Below the pieces are notes generated by a model, which was not told the DNA's origin, searched no databases, and was given only the letters and a program-made list of their open reading frames with translations. A program made the position numbers and the translations under genes. Positions 17,001-24,703 of a DNA stretch of 32,071 bases are shown here, piece after piece. How positions within the stretch are numbered: the stretch's first letter is position 1; the number at the start of each line of letters is the position of its first letter. The stretch comes from a virus: IMG/VR virus record IMGVR_UViG_3300043544_000306, positions 1 to 32,071 of that record; one strand, given 5' to 3'.

Positions 17001-18136
17001 ACACCAGGCAGCTGCGGATCGCCAACAATGAACGTGCGCGCCCGCGTCCACCCGTCCTTCGTCACCTCGCCACCGCGAACGGTCCCCCGCGCAAACTGGG
17101 GCAGCTCGTCTCCGCCGCCGTTTTGACTTCCACCGCCTGCCTGCCCGGTTCCTCCTGCGGGCTGCCCCTGGGGGATGGTCTGCGGCGGACCGCCGCCGAA
17201 GGCGCTGCTCAGGAACGGATTCACCAGTGGGGCCTGGAGCTGCATCAGCTGCCCAAGCGTCATCGGCTGATCACCGGCCTGCCCGGTCCAGATATTCACA
17301 GGCGTCCCAACCGGGAACTGCCCGGTCCTCAGGAAATACTCCCGCGCAACGGCATCGCCCGGGTCAGCCGAGAGCTGGGCGATAATCCGCGCGCGCTCGA
17401 GATTCGTCTGCATCTCGTCACGCGCGCGCTGATACGCCATCTGCTCGTCGAACTGGCGGATCTGCTCTTCAAGACGCTGGCGCTCCAGCTGCAACCTCGG
17501 GTTGTTCGGGTCGTTCTCCAGCGCAAACTGCAGAAGCTTCAGCTCCTTTTCGAGCTCAAACCGCTTCTGCATCAGCTCCATTTCGAGCTGGGCTTTCGCC
17601 TGCTCGTAACCAAGCTTCAGGCCGTAGTCGGTACCTGAACTCCCGCCGCCACCGCCACCGCCGCTCGAAACCCTGACCGTACTTGAACCACCGGAACTGC
17701 GGCTGCCGCCGCCGATCAGGCTGTCGAGGTACTTCCGCTGATCGAGCGCAAGGCGCGCAAGCTGCACCTGGTCGTTTACACTCAGCGGCTGATCGATCCA
17801 CCCGCCCGGCTGCGCCTCGGCCCATGAGAGGCCGAGCCAGGCGTTGAAGTCGGGATCATTCTGCGCGGCAGGCGAGTTGACGTAGGCCTGGACCTTGGCA
17901 ATCAGCGAGGGCGACGCTTCGCCTCCGGCAAGGATTTCCCTGTCGCTGATAGGCCCGTACGGCCACGACGCAGGGAGCCCCACATTCGAGGCGCCGCCTC
18001 TCTGGATCGCCTGGTTGACGATGCCGTTGATCAGCTCCTGCGTGGCGACCGTCACCCACGTAGCCTGGTCGAAAACTCGGCCGCCGAACGGGCGGATCGA
18101 GTTCGCTGCAATCTGGCCTGGCGCAGGATACGTCAT
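14048..18136 (-). CDS. large repeat protein with Ca-binding-type loops (1362 residues)
   Basis: The start ATG at 18136 overlaps the stop of the 282-residue gene (ATGA); the longer open frame upstream is not needed. Residues about 170-260 are a charged coiled coil (LEMELMQKRFELEKELKLLQ). Four loops of the DxDxDGxxD type follow: DANGDGIDD, DLNGDGIDD, DLNRDGIDD and DLDRDGIDD, at about 430, 477, 552 and 887. Two lie in a perfect 75-residue (225-base) tandem repeat ending in YTPPA. Such loops bind Ca2+ in dockerin and thrombospondin-3 type domains. Ser/Gly and Pro/Ser linkers separate beta-rich pieces (GWNLITSPISVNYNDL; YDIYPDRQYFDPITGRVYTG). A Gly-rich segment and a hydrophobic C-terminus follow. 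It sits between portal-side genes and the giant protein, so it is probably a virion protein of the tail, internal or ejection type. No family is recognised as a whole. Confidence 0.85.
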   Translation of the reverse strand: MTYPAPGQIAANSIRPFGGRVFDQATWVTVATQELINGIVNQAIQRGGASNVGLPASWPYGPISDREILAGGEASPSLIAKVQAYVNSPAAQNDPDFNAWLGLSWAEAQPGGWIDQPLSVNDQVQLARLALDQRKYLDSLIGGGSRSSGGSSTVRVSSGGGGGGGSSGTDYGLKLGYEQAKAQLEMELMQKRFELEKELKLLQFALENDPNNPRLQLERQRLEEQIRQFDEQMAYQRARDEMQTNLERARIIAQLSADPGDAVAREYFLRTGQFPVGTPVNIWTGQAGDQPMTLGQLMQLQAPLVNPFLSSAFGGGPPQTIPQGQPAGGTGQAGGGSQNGGGDELPQFARGTVRGGEVTKDGWTRARTFIVGDPQLPGVPNPEVVKLRVKDGRPQAMVVPLSRLAGGVPMYAGGTRDPWAWQNYGGTASANDANGDGIDDMTGLPISGSAASGGSSSGGTSGGSSATTGIVLEGSASRDLNGDGIDDVTGLAIGVKTDLSSPTGFSYNGIPVYANGARYTPPAGTSSGGSSAGGTSGGTGTTTGAVLVGDASRDLNRDGIDDVTGLAIGVRADSSSPTGFSFNGTPVYANGATYTPPANTGGSNGGSTAGGTAGSTPGGGSTGSTAPAAGMSWGTVPLSQGWNLITSPISVNYNDLANPQNVYIVDPATGQVRRLNQGETIAPGTVVWVYAGTQTVPGAPPGTAGTQPPPSSAPPPSSTPPASPPSSAPPPSSTSSPSSTGSGSGSISKPIGTVTIGGVAIDIYPDRQYFDPITGRVYTGAEIAQIMRDPGASRPAGLVGLVEDNWYVDPVSGVWVRGSQIMADPFWNSPYRGMKESDKITNPNSQYAGSQLGEALPLILNEDRGLTREDLANMPKPGQTAGLASRDLDRDGIDDVSGLAVGVVADPQSPSGYRVGNIPTDALGKPIPGAAPMQNVSGNTNAMTIKTAAGDVATSVFTEKSWDGGGTYTILPGDVKTADGTWIRWNPIRRTWEPVLPALTEIRTFEEWLKLPDEVKQAILGGRPTGYVVTDPNIFYRYNVGLGDTSFVPATERNWNRLSFEEQNQLIDEWMRIAPQLPKEPWKVTYEEFLALPDNAQRWLLEHGMVQSIGGAPQPGYSYWDNGYLRSYPQPLVTYGPPPRREVTYSFGGFASDDVLSRLYPPVPIAPVPITPTPVTPIDPLTGAPMPPLTWGAGGGQGASALTTGGGPPGAGQGAGGPGTPAAGGGTGGGGAGGGQTTWNANTPLSNLTLGDLMNMFSTMSYGQGVYNNLPLLRFLRGEIGPGEFFAMTNNPVQVPGLGISLPSPAQAANMNKLLTLMNSGGWDLANALYTAGGIPLSLIAQLASWLLPPGRAYEPSLVRFV

Positions 18137-18981
18137 CGCCGCCCACCCCACGGCCACGGGACCCGCGTCGGGCGATACCACCCAAGGCCGGGCTTCGTCC
18201 CGAACGCATACGCAGGAGCCTGGAGCCACGGATAATCGGGATCATCAAACCCCTGCGGACCGGGAAGCCCGACAGACTGGTTCAGCCGATAGTCGGGGAG
18301 CACATAGTCAGGAAGGCTCGGGGCAAGAATCCGCGAAAGCGTCATGCTGTAGTACGGCTTCGCGTAGTAACCGAACGGCGACGCCATCCCGAGCTCCCTC
18401 TGCCGCTTCAGGTTCTCATAGTTCTGGTCATCGGCGTTCTTGGCATACTGCTGCTCTTTGTGCATCAGGTCGTAGAGCAGCGATGCCCTGTCCTTGAAAT
18501 CCTCGTACTGGCGCTCAACCTCTTTCGTCTTCGCCTTCTCGAGATCGAGGTACGTAGCCCCGGCGCCTTCCGTATCGCCGAGGTACTTGACAAGCTCCTC
18601 AGCGAGCTCCTTATTGGTATACGCTTCCTGCAGTTCGGGGAATCCTGCATCGACAGCACTGACCCAGATGTACTCGTCGACAATGCCAAGGGCCTTTGCC
18701 TGGGCCCGCTGCTCGGGAGACATCCTTTCGAAGACGGGATTCTTGATCTTGACCTTGACCTCGCCGTCGTCGACATCGATATACAGGCCGTTCCTGGCAG
18801 CCTCGGCCTGCATCTCAACCCAGCGCTGCCCGGCCTGCTGAGCCTGGCGCTTCGCTTCGTCCTTCGTCTTTGGAATCTGCGGCTTTGGAATCTGCGGCCG
18901 GTCGCCAGTCAGCGACGGCGGATTGAGATCATCGGCTACAACTGTTCCCGAGCCTTCACCCTTGGTATCCGGAAGCGGCAT
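18133..18981 (-). CDS. virion-operon protein, unknown function
   Basis: A 282-residue protein: a Pro-rich N-terminal part (PQIPKPQIPKTKDEAKRQAQ), a charged central domain with GLYIDVDDGEVKVKIKNPVF, helices with RQYEDFKDRASLLYDLMHKE, and a Pro/Tyr/Trp-rich C-terminus (SLPDYVLPDYRLNQS; PWLQAPAYAF). The ribosome site is GGGGTGA. It overlaps the 141-residue gene at its start and the 1362-residue gene at its end, so the three are coupled. Location next to the portal suggests a connector or internal head protein, as inference. Confidence 0.8.
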   Translation of the reverse strand: MPLPDTKGEGSGTVVADDLNPPSLTGDRPQIPKPQIPKTKDEAKRQAQQAGQRWVEMQAEAARNGLYIDVDDGEVKVKIKNPVFERMSPEQRAQAKALGIVDEYIWVSAVDAGFPELQEAYTNKELAEELVKYLGDTEGAGATYLDLEKAKTKEVERQYEDFKDRASLLYDLMHKEQQYAKNADDQNYENLKRQRELGMASPFGYYAKPYYSMTLSRILAPSLPDYVLPDYRLNQSVGLPGPQGFDDPDYPWLQAPAYAFGTKPGLGWYRPTRVPWPWGGRR

Positions 18982-19381
18982 CGCTCACCCCACCACCAAA
19001 CCTCACCGGCAACATACCATGCTTTTTCAGTTTTGCTTCCATTTTTGCAGACCAGTGAATCGCGGCCGCTTCAACGATGTCGTACAGGTGGATGTACTGC
19101 ATCTCTTCTTCTGTAACGCCGAACGATTCCAGAAGCTGCCGAAGCTCGCCCACCTTTGCCCTGATCCAGCCCTCCGCCGCGCCCACATCGTCATGCAGCC
19201 CCTGTTCGAGGTACTGCTGGATCTGCTCTTTCTCCGTCATGGGGACCATCCCGAACGGCCTCCCGTCAGGCATCAGGATGCTGAGCAGGAACTGGATGTC
19301 CTTCAGGACCGCATCGGCGACATCCTGGATCAGCGACTCCGCATCGGCAGGAAGCCCGGTCTCAATCTCACTGCTCGCCAC
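18956..19381 (-). CDS. small helical portal-adjacent protein
   Basis: A 141-residue acidic, helical protein starting at a GTG (MASSEIETGLPADAESLIQD). It contains MTEKEQIQQYLEQGLHDDVG and VGELRQLLESFGVTEEEMQY. It overlaps the portal gene end by 14 bases and the next gene start by 26 bases. Helical small proteins at this point often are head-completion, adaptor or assembly-chaperone proteins, but no specific family is recognised. Confidence 0.75.
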   Translation of the reverse strand: MASSEIETGLPADAESLIQDVADAVLKDIQFLLSILMPDGRPFGMVPMTEKEQIQQYLEQGLHDDVGAAEGWIRAKVGELRQLLESFGVTEEEMQYIHLYDIVEAAAIHWSAKMEAKLKKHGMLPVRFGGGVSDAASGYQG

Positions 19382-21461
19382 TCGGCTCTACCCCCAGCGC
19401 ACCCGTATCGCGCAGGATCTGGCGCCCGCGGCCGACGGTCTGCAGCGGCTGCGGCGCGCCGGGCGGAAGGCCGCCGCCTACACCACGCAGCGCACCGCCA
19501 GTTCCGAACCGCTGCTGGACGCGCCCAATCGCCTGGGCCACAAGCTGGTCCGGTGCAACACCGCCCATCTTGGCAGCCTCCCCGGACGCATTGATATTCC
19601 GGATCGCTTCGAGGAAGGCCGGAGAGGCCTGCTCCGCCTCGCCCGGCTGAACAGGGCCGGGATGCTCCTGCTCGGCCAGCGCCAGACCAAGCGCCTTGCC
19701 GATCATCTGCGAAACGATCGGGGACGCCAGCCATTCGCGCCGCTTGGCCTGGATCCATTTCTCCCGCTCCATCTGCTCCGGGTCAGAAATCCCGAGAAGC
19801 TCCTCGAGGGCCCAGGCATCCGTCACAAGCGGGGAGTTATGGCCGGGCCTGATCTGCGTCAGCTGGAGCGCAGCCTGCGACGCCACCAGGATGTCCTGCG
19901 GCCGCGGGTCACGCACCTTCGCAAAAATCAGCGGCAGGGGGTCGAGCTTCGCGGGGTCAATGCACAGGTACTGGCCGATTTCCCGGCCGCGCCGGTCCTT
20001 CGTCACCGACTGGACATACACCTTCTCGCCGAGCGCGCGGACAATGTCGAGCACGATCCTCACGCCATTCACCGCGCCTGCGGCAAGACGCTGCTCGATC
20101 TTCGCGTCAAGACTCTCGGCCTGCGTAATCTGGATCTGCTGGTGATAGCCGGTCTCGACACCCGGCGTCCGGAGCCCGAACAGCGCCGGCGACCCGGCCA
20201 GCGAGTTCATCCGCGCCTCGGTCGAGTCATAGAGCCACCGGATCTGGCCGAACTGCTCGAACTGCTCATTGATCGGCTCGATCGATTCATCCGACCAGAT
20301 CGGGATAACCCCGCCCTCCGGCACTTCAGGAGTCGGCGGCAGCGAACCGTCAACATCGCGGCGCTCGGCGCTCACCTTCCAGATACGCGTCGGCCATCCG
20401 ACACGGCGGACGTACGTCATGGTCTGCGAACGCATCTCGTCCAGGTCCTGCGACAGGTCGAGCAGCGCCGTCAGCATCGGCTCAATCTCCGACGTGCCGT
20501 CCTTCCATCCGCCCCCGCGGCCGATGATGTAGTTGTAGAGCGGCCTTCCGATCCCGTGCTCAAAGGCGTACAGCAGCCGCGGCTGACCCTCGGCAATGTT
20601 CAGCAGCGATGGCCACTGTCCACGCGCAGTCCTCGGTGCAAGCAGGTAGTAGGCGTAGTAGTGGCAGTTGCAGTAGTGCAGCAGCACCACCCTCTGGCGT
20701 ACGCCGCCGTTCTCGATCTTCGGCAGGCCGCGCAGCGCATCAGGCGAAAAGAGCGGATTCTGCAGCACCGACCGCAGGCTGCGCTCCTCGATCTCGAAAC
20801 AGTCGTAGAGAAGATCACCCTCGAACAGCGGGTAGAACCGCTCGAGCGGAACCCACTGCCTGAGAATCGGCACGCCGGCAGCGCGGAGGTACTCATCCTT
20901 GGCCTTCTCGTACTCGCCCTCGCGCCCCTGCGAGACGAGCATCCTGTAGAGGTCATCATATTCCTGGTCTTCCTCGACCTCTTCGCCCGTCTCCTCGTCG
21001 ATGTACCGCCTGCGCGACGGGACAAGCGCAGCCCACTTCTGTGACGGGACCGGCAGGTATTTCTCCACGCCGGCATCCATCATGATCACGTCCCTGACCA
21101 CACGCTCCCACGACGTATCGGAAGCGTTCTCTGAGAACGTGAGCATGAGGGCGTTGAGGGCCCGTTCGAGCTCGGCCGCGCGCGAAATCGATTCCTGTGT
21201 CGGCGCACCGCTCTTCGACACAGGGACACACTTGAACTGGGGGTTTGGACGGTAGCGCGCTATCTTTTCGTTGAAGATAGCGTTGAGGTGGAACCCGTGC
21301 GATGCCTTGGCGACATACTGCATCGAGCGCGGGACAGTAATTGGGTTCTTTCCCTCGAGGTGGTCCCGCAGGCGCAGAATCATTTTGTTCCGCACCTGCT
21401 GGATCTCGCGCGCATAATCCAGCATGGAGCGGATTTCAGTTTCGGACGGGACACCAGTCAT
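19368..21461 (-). CDS. portal protein
   Basis: A 697-residue protein, the usual size for large podovirus-type portals. It has the N-terminal helix with YAREIQQVRNKMILRLRDHL, a wing region with an acidic insert (DEETGEEVEEDQEYDD) and RQWVPLERFYPLFEGD. A core follows with HGIGRPLYNYIIGRGGGWKD, SQDLDEMRSQTMTYVRRVGW and IPIWSDESIEPINEQFEQF, then a Gln/Ala/Gly-rich C-terminus. Twelve copies would form the ring through which DNA is packaged, at one vertex of the head. It has no Shine-Dalgarno. Instead TATGCT sits six bases before the ATG, suggesting a leaderless transcript from inside the operon. It is separated from the upstream gene by 36 bases. Confidence 0.92.
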   Translation of the reverse strand: MTGVPSETEIRSMLDYAREIQQVRNKMILRLRDHLEGKNPITVPRSMQYVAKASHGFHLNAIFNEKIARYRPNPQFKCVPVSKSGAPTQESISRAAELERALNALMLTFSENASDTSWERVVRDVIMMDAGVEKYLPVPSQKWAALVPSRRRYIDEETGEEVEEDQEYDDLYRMLVSQGREGEYEKAKDEYLRAAGVPILRQWVPLERFYPLFEGDLLYDCFEIEERSLRSVLQNPLFSPDALRGLPKIENGGVRQRVVLLHYCNCHYYAYYLLAPRTARGQWPSLLNIAEGQPRLLYAFEHGIGRPLYNYIIGRGGGWKDGTSEIEPMLTALLDLSQDLDEMRSQTMTYVRRVGWPTRIWKVSAERRDVDGSLPPTPEVPEGGVIPIWSDESIEPINEQFEQFGQIRWLYDSTEARMNSLAGSPALFGLRTPGVETGYHQQIQITQAESLDAKIEQRLAAGAVNGVRIVLDIVRALGEKVYVQSVTKDRRGREIGQYLCIDPAKLDPLPLIFAKVRDPRPQDILVASQAALQLTQIRPGHNSPLVTDAWALEELLGISDPEQMEREKWIQAKRREWLASPIVSQMIGKALGLALAEQEHPGPVQPGEAEQASPAFLEAIRNINASGEAAKMGGVAPDQLVAQAIGRVQQRFGTGGALRGVGGGLPPGAPQPLQTVGRGRQILRDTGALGVEPSGEQ

Positions 21462-21467
21462 GGTCGA

Positions 21468-21476
21468 AGCATAGCA
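21468..21476 (-). promoter_or_regulatory. extended -10 for the portal gene (leaderless)
   Basis: On the minus strand TGC-TATGCT is followed by six bases and the portal ATG. The same TGC-TANNCT shape occurs before 29094 and 30164. No Shine-Dalgarno is present before this ATG. It would give an internal transcript beginning at the portal gene. Confidence 0.45.
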
Positions 21477-21497
21477 CCGCCATGAAGATTTACAGCC

Positions 21498-22175
21498 CTA
21501 ATACGCGATGAAGTAGTGCAGCGTATCGCTGTACTGGTGGACGGGCGGGAACGGCGGCTCCCAGTCCGGATCCTCCGGGACTTCGAACAGCGAAATCCTG
21601 TTCTGTTCCCAGCGCTCCTTCGTGATCCCCCACTGGCGGTAGCGGAGGCGGCGGCGCTCTGCGAACGCGCGCTGGATCGGCCACGGCAGCTCGTCGAGCT
21701 TCACAGCAGGCCGTCTTTTGCCATCCTTCCCGGGACGCAGTTCGCGGTTCAGCTCGCGCTGCGACGCTTCGATGACCTTCCGCACGTGCGCGTCTGAAAC
21801 CGGCTCGATTCCCCGGCGAACACCCGCGTACGGCTTCCCGGTGAACGCGGCCTCGCAGGCAAGGTGAAGGTCCCAGGCAATCTGGAGGGCAAGATCGAGC
21901 AGCGCAGGAGAGAGCTCGGGGTCACGGCCGATGCACTGCATACCCCTGTACACGGCGATGTTTTCGAGCTTCTCCGGACGCTCTGCCGAGAACTTCTCCA
22001 GCATGGCCTCCGGCGCCATGCCGTCAGTATCGAGCAGCCACTCGTTCACCCGGGAACTGACAGACATCACGCCGGCATCTGAACCGTTTGCAAGGTAGTT
22101 CATGAGCGTGCGCAGCCTGCGGCCTTTCAGCCTGGGCTCAAACGCATCAGGGCTACGATACAGATACTGCGGCAT
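21498..22175 (-). CDS. unknown protein between terminase and portal
   Basis: A 225-residue helical protein. The open frame extends upstream, but the ATG at 22175 overlaps the stop of the 46-residue gene (TGATG) and is clearly the start (MPQYLYRSPDAFEPRLKGRR). Features include a basic N-terminus, a helical centre (LENIAVYRGMQCIGRDPELS), a basic segment (LRPGKDGKRRPAVKLDELPW; FAERRRLRYRQWGIT) and an aromatic C-terminus (YSDTLHYFIAY). No family is recognised. Position between terminase and portal suggests head or packaging function. Confidence 0.75.
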   Translation of the reverse strand: MPQYLYRSPDAFEPRLKGRRLRTLMNYLANGSDAGVMSVSSRVNEWLLDTDGMAPEAMLEKFSAERPEKLENIAVYRGMQCIGRDPELSPALLDLALQIAWDLHLACEAAFTGKPYAGVRRGIEPVSDAHVRKVIEASQRELNRELRPGKDGKRRPAVKLDELPWPIQRAFAERRRLRYRQWGITKERWEQNRISLFEVPEDPDWEPPFPPVHQYSDTLHYFIAY

Positions 22176-22315
22176 CAGGGTTCGACGTCGGGACTCGCCA
22201 GCTCCCGCTTCTGCTGCGGGCAGATCTCCCACGGGTCCGTGTACTCCTCCTGCCACGGGACCTCCCGCGGTTTGACAGGAGTCTCAATCTCAGGAATGGT
22301 CTTCGTCTGCGGCAT
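22175..22315 (-). CDS. 46-residue acidic coupled protein
   Basis: ATG at 22315 has GGAGGT six bases upstream. The stop overlaps the next ATG (TGATG). The product starts MPQTKTIPEIETPVKPREVP and continues with the Trp-rich WQEEYTDPWEICPQQKREL. Its first 26 bases overlap the 148-residue gene. The good ribosome site and coupling make it a likely real small gene; function unknown. Confidence 0.7.
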   Translation of the reverse strand: MPQTKTIPEIETPVKPREVPWQEEYTDPWEICPQQKRELASPDVEP

Positions 22316-22736
22316 GCTGCACCTCCATCGCCGCCAGTTTTCGCACCACCTCAGCCTTCACAGGCTGGACTGGCTCGTCCACAACAGGGCTGTCGCCGTA
22401 GAGGAGCGCCTTCCGCGCGCGGAACGTCTTGAGCAGGACGCTCTCGCCGATGGCAACCCCGTCGGCATCAGTGACGTCGCGAGAAACAGCGGAGCAGATG
22501 GCAAGGCAGTCCCCGAACGTCAGAGGAATGGTGTACTCGTCGAGCATCGAATCGACACAGGTCACGATTGCTTCGATGATAAGCTGGTTCAGTTCGAGGC
22601 TCCCTGGTGGAAAACGCATCTCCGCCATATTCGGAAGCGGCTCAGGCGCGATCTTCGACTCAAGAAGCCAGAGCTCATCCAGTGAGAACGTCACCGGGAC
22701 TGTTCCGAACGGGATAGAGAACGATGCCGGCATCAT
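22290..22736 (-). CDS. unknown terminase-adjacent protein
   Basis: A 148-residue protein (MMPASFSIPFGTVPVTFSLD). Its first ATG overlaps the terminase stop (ATGA), so it is translated with the terminase. A beta-type N-terminus is followed by helices (SLELNQLIIEAIVTCVDSML; IPLTFGDCLAICSAVSRDVT) and a Glu/Asp/His-rich end. No motif identifies it. A packaging or head-assembly helper is possible by position. Confidence 0.75.
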   Translation of the reverse strand: MMPASFSIPFGTVPVTFSLDELWLLESKIAPEPLPNMAEMRFPPGSLELNQLIIEAIVTCVDSMLDEYTIPLTFGDCLAICSAVSRDVTDADGVAIGESVLLKTFRARKALLYGDSPVVDEPVQPVKAEVVRKLAAMEVQHAADEDHS

Positions 22737-24265
22737 CCTGCGCGCACCACCGGAAGCTGTCTCAAGAATACACGAGGGTCTCCGGGACCCTGCCGTAAAC
22801 GCTCATGCATGTACCTGTCTGCTGCAAGAATGTCGGGCTCATCAACAAGCCTGTTCGTGTCTTTGTCGCGCACCCACTCGGACACGGCATGCGCCCAGTT
22901 CGGGCATCCGCCCTCGGCATGGCCTGCCGGCAGGTAGTACGACCCCGGTTTCCCCGTCGCATCGGGGAGCATCCTGATCGAGACGAGGCGCACGCCGTTC
23001 TCGACACTGTCGTGGCCGCCCTTCGACGGGACGATGTCGAACGCCCGCTTCAGCTCGGAGATGCCGAGACCCTGCGAGCGGTCGCCGACCCAGCGGATCT
23101 GCTTCTTGATCGGCTTCGCCCACTTCTCCTCCATCCTGCCCATCCAGTCCGCGAGCCGACGGTAGACGCCGACACCGCGCTGCTGGAACTCGTCGACGCG
23201 AATAAGGCGGCCGGTATCCGTCAGCACGGCAACGATGCCGGCCGTGTAGTGCGCATCGCTCTGCTCGAAGCCGAGGTCGATGCCGCCGTACACGCCGACA
23301 TACTTCGGGACGGGGTCCTTCCACGCGTGGATATCCGGGTTGAACGCCTCGTACACGAGGCCTGCGTAGACATCGAATCTTCCCTCGACGTACCGCTTCA
23401 CCTTCTCGGGCGGCAGGAGGGCGCGGAGGTTCTCCTCGTAGAACGGGCCGTTGTGCGGATTGTCGCGCGGGAGGGACTGGACGAAGACAACCTTGACCTT
23501 GCCGTGCTCCTCCAGGGCCTTGAGGGCATCGCCGTACTGGCCCTTCCAGAACCAGTCGGTGAAAAAGCCGGGCTCAGGGTTGGCGGCGGCGAAGAACAGG
23601 TAGCGCATGCCGCGCCCCCTGATCGGCCCGTGGCGCGGGCAGATGCCTGAAGGGCAGATGTTCGGGCAGACCACGAGATCGTCGTGCTTTGCGCACCACC
23701 CGGGCGGGCAGTCGGAACAGAGCTCAGGGTGCTTGACCTCGTCGACATGGCCGCACTGCTGGCGGAGCATGTCATCGACCTCTTTCGGGAAGAGGCCGAA
23801 GCGAAGCCGGGTGAGGAGGTAGTGAGCGATATCGTAGCCCTCCTGCCCCGTGAGCTCCCCTGCCTCATCGATGAAGATCGCCTGGTACTGCGACGAGCCG
23901 AGCTTCAGCACATCCTGGACGCCGGTGTAGTGGAGCACGGATGTGACGTTCTGCGGCCATGTCCGGTCGCGGACAGCGATCCAGTGCTCGTTGTCGTTCT
24001 TGGTGTACATGCCGGGCGGGAGCGCCTTCCAGAGCTCCTGCATGGTGGAGGACTTCAGGGCGGTCAGCTCCTTGCGGCAGAGAAGGATGCTGATCCCGGG
24101 AAATGCGAAGAGGAGGTCGACGATCGTACGGGCGATGAGGAACGACTTGCCGCCCCCCATCGCCCCGCCGTAGCCCAGGAGGAGGTAGGTGTCCTGCGGC
24201 TGGGTGATGATGTGGCGGTACGCCTCCTTCTGCTTCGGCAGGAGGGGTTTCAGCTCGCGCGTCAT
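22733..24265 (-). CDS. terminase large subunit
   Basis: A 510-residue DNA-packaging motor. Walker A is GYGGAMGGGKS (31-41), Walker B is IFIDEAGE (130-137) and the coupling motif is FFAAANPEP (about 224-232). The nuclease domain has GGIDLG (Asp330), RVDEFQQ, VGDRSQ (Asp395) and DILAADRYMHE near the end, giving the RNase H-like acidic set. It uses ATP to pump DNA into the procapsid through the portal and cuts the concatemer. Between the ATPase motifs lies a Cys/His-rich stretch (residues 171-212: C171, H173, C183, C186, C191, H194, C200, C204, C209, H212), an unusual probable zinc-binding insertion. The start ATG overlaps the end of the zinc-finger gene (ATGA). No convincing small terminase gene was seen; that partner may be one of the small genes nearby. 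Confidence 0.97.
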   Translation of the reverse strand: MTRELKPLLPKQKEAYRHIITQPQDTYLLLGYGGAMGGGKSFLIARTIVDLLFAFPGISILLCRKELTALKSSTMQELWKALPPGMYTKNDNEHWIAVRDRTWPQNVTSVLHYTGVQDVLKLGSSQYQAIFIDEAGELTGQEGYDIAHYLLTRLRFGLFPKEVDDMLRQQCGHVDEVKHPELCSDCPPGWCAKHDDLVVCPNICPSGICPRHGPIRGRGMRYLFFAAANPEPGFFTDWFWKGQYGDALKALEEHGKVKVVFVQSLPRDNPHNGPFYEENLRALLPPEKVKRYVEGRFDVYAGLVYEAFNPDIHAWKDPVPKYVGVYGGIDLGFEQSDAHYTAGIVAVLTDTGRLIRVDEFQQRGVGVYRRLADWMGRMEEKWAKPIKKQIRWVGDRSQGLGISELKRAFDIVPSKGGHDSVENGVRLVSIRMLPDATGKPGSYYLPAGHAEGGCPNWAHAVSEWVRDKDTNRLVDEPDILAADRYMHERLRQGPGDPRVFLRQLPVVRAG

Positions 24266-24450
24266 CGCCGCCTCCCCCGCGCATAGATCCCGATGCAGCG
24301 CCGCGAGCAGAACGCCCTGTCAGCGCTTGCACCGCTCCTCAGCGCCCACTTCCAGCTGGTGTAGTCCCTGAGAAACGGCTTCCGGCAGAGGAAGCAGCGC
24401 AGGGCAATGAGGCGCCGGATCCTGTTCGGGTCTTTCAGGCGTGCTCTCAC
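24262..24450 (-). CDS. 62-residue zinc-finger protein upstream of terminase
   Basis: Start GTG at 24450. The product is basic (MRARLKDPNRIRRLIALRCF) with C19-x2-C22 and FCSRRC (C48, C52), i.e. a C2-C2 zinc finger of FCS/TRASH type, and a basic tail (ARGRRR). Its end overlaps the terminase ATG. Such small basic zinc proteins beside a terminase could bind DNA as a packaging or regulatory factor, or be an HNH relative. No His-Asn-His catalytic motif is visible. Confidence 0.75.
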   Translation of the reverse strand: MRARLKDPNRIRRLIALRCFLCRKPFLRDYTSWKWALRSGASADRAFCSRRCIGIYARGRRR

Positions 24451-24457
24451 GGGACCT

Positions 24458-24466
24458 ATGCTAGCA
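24458..24466 (-). promoter_or_regulatory. putative late-operon promoter with palindrome
   Basis: On the minus strand TGC-TAGCAT is followed by seven bases and the GTG at 24450. It lies inside the perfect 12-base palindrome TATGCTAGCATA (24457-24468), a possible regulator-binding site, and reads the same on the + strand. The start also has only a weak AGG before it, so a leaderless mRNA is plausible. An upstream minus frame (to 24622 or more) overlaps this site, so the promoter reading is not certain. Confidence 0.4.
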
Positions 24467-24622
24467 TATTGCTAAGGCGCTTGATCGCTTGAGGGGTGCT
24501 TCGCCATACTCGGTGATATACTGGTGCTTGCACGCATGCTCGTAACCATGTAGCGACGCGCAGGGCGCGTCAGGCCGCTTCCGGGGCGCATCAAGCAGCC
24601 AGCGCCCGTTACCAAGAAGCAT
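24461..24622 (-). CDS. possible zinc-binding protein upstream of the terminase operon
   Basis: The minus frame from the ATG at 24622 ends at TAG (24461-24463), 10 bases before the 62-residue gene. It reads MLLGNGRWLLDAPRKRPDAP and then CASLHGYEHACKHQYITEYG. The frame stays open upstream to 24880 and includes SRLSKYCFEHEVTLA, where S-K-Y-C-x2-H resembles zinc-ribbon phage proteins. No good ribosome site was found for any start, so the true N-terminus is unknown. Repeats and hairpins in the same DNA argue for a non-coding role instead. Either reading is possible. Confidence 0.35.
   Translation of the reverse strand: MLLGNGRWLLDAPRKRPDAPCASLHGYEHACKHQYITEYGEAPLKRSSALAIC
24514..24522 (+). promoter_or_regulatory. 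extended -10 pointing into the intergenic region
   Basis: TGA-TATACT on the + strand would start transcription near 24529, into the gene-poor region that ends at terminator-like stems near 25.1 and 25.27 kb. No matching -35 was found. Confidence 0.3.
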
Positions 24623-24703
24623 GGCCAGGGTTACTTCATGCTCGAAGCAGTACTTCGAGAGGCGGCTCGTCCCAACCAGACCGCCAGGGGGGGTCAGCCT
24701 TAT

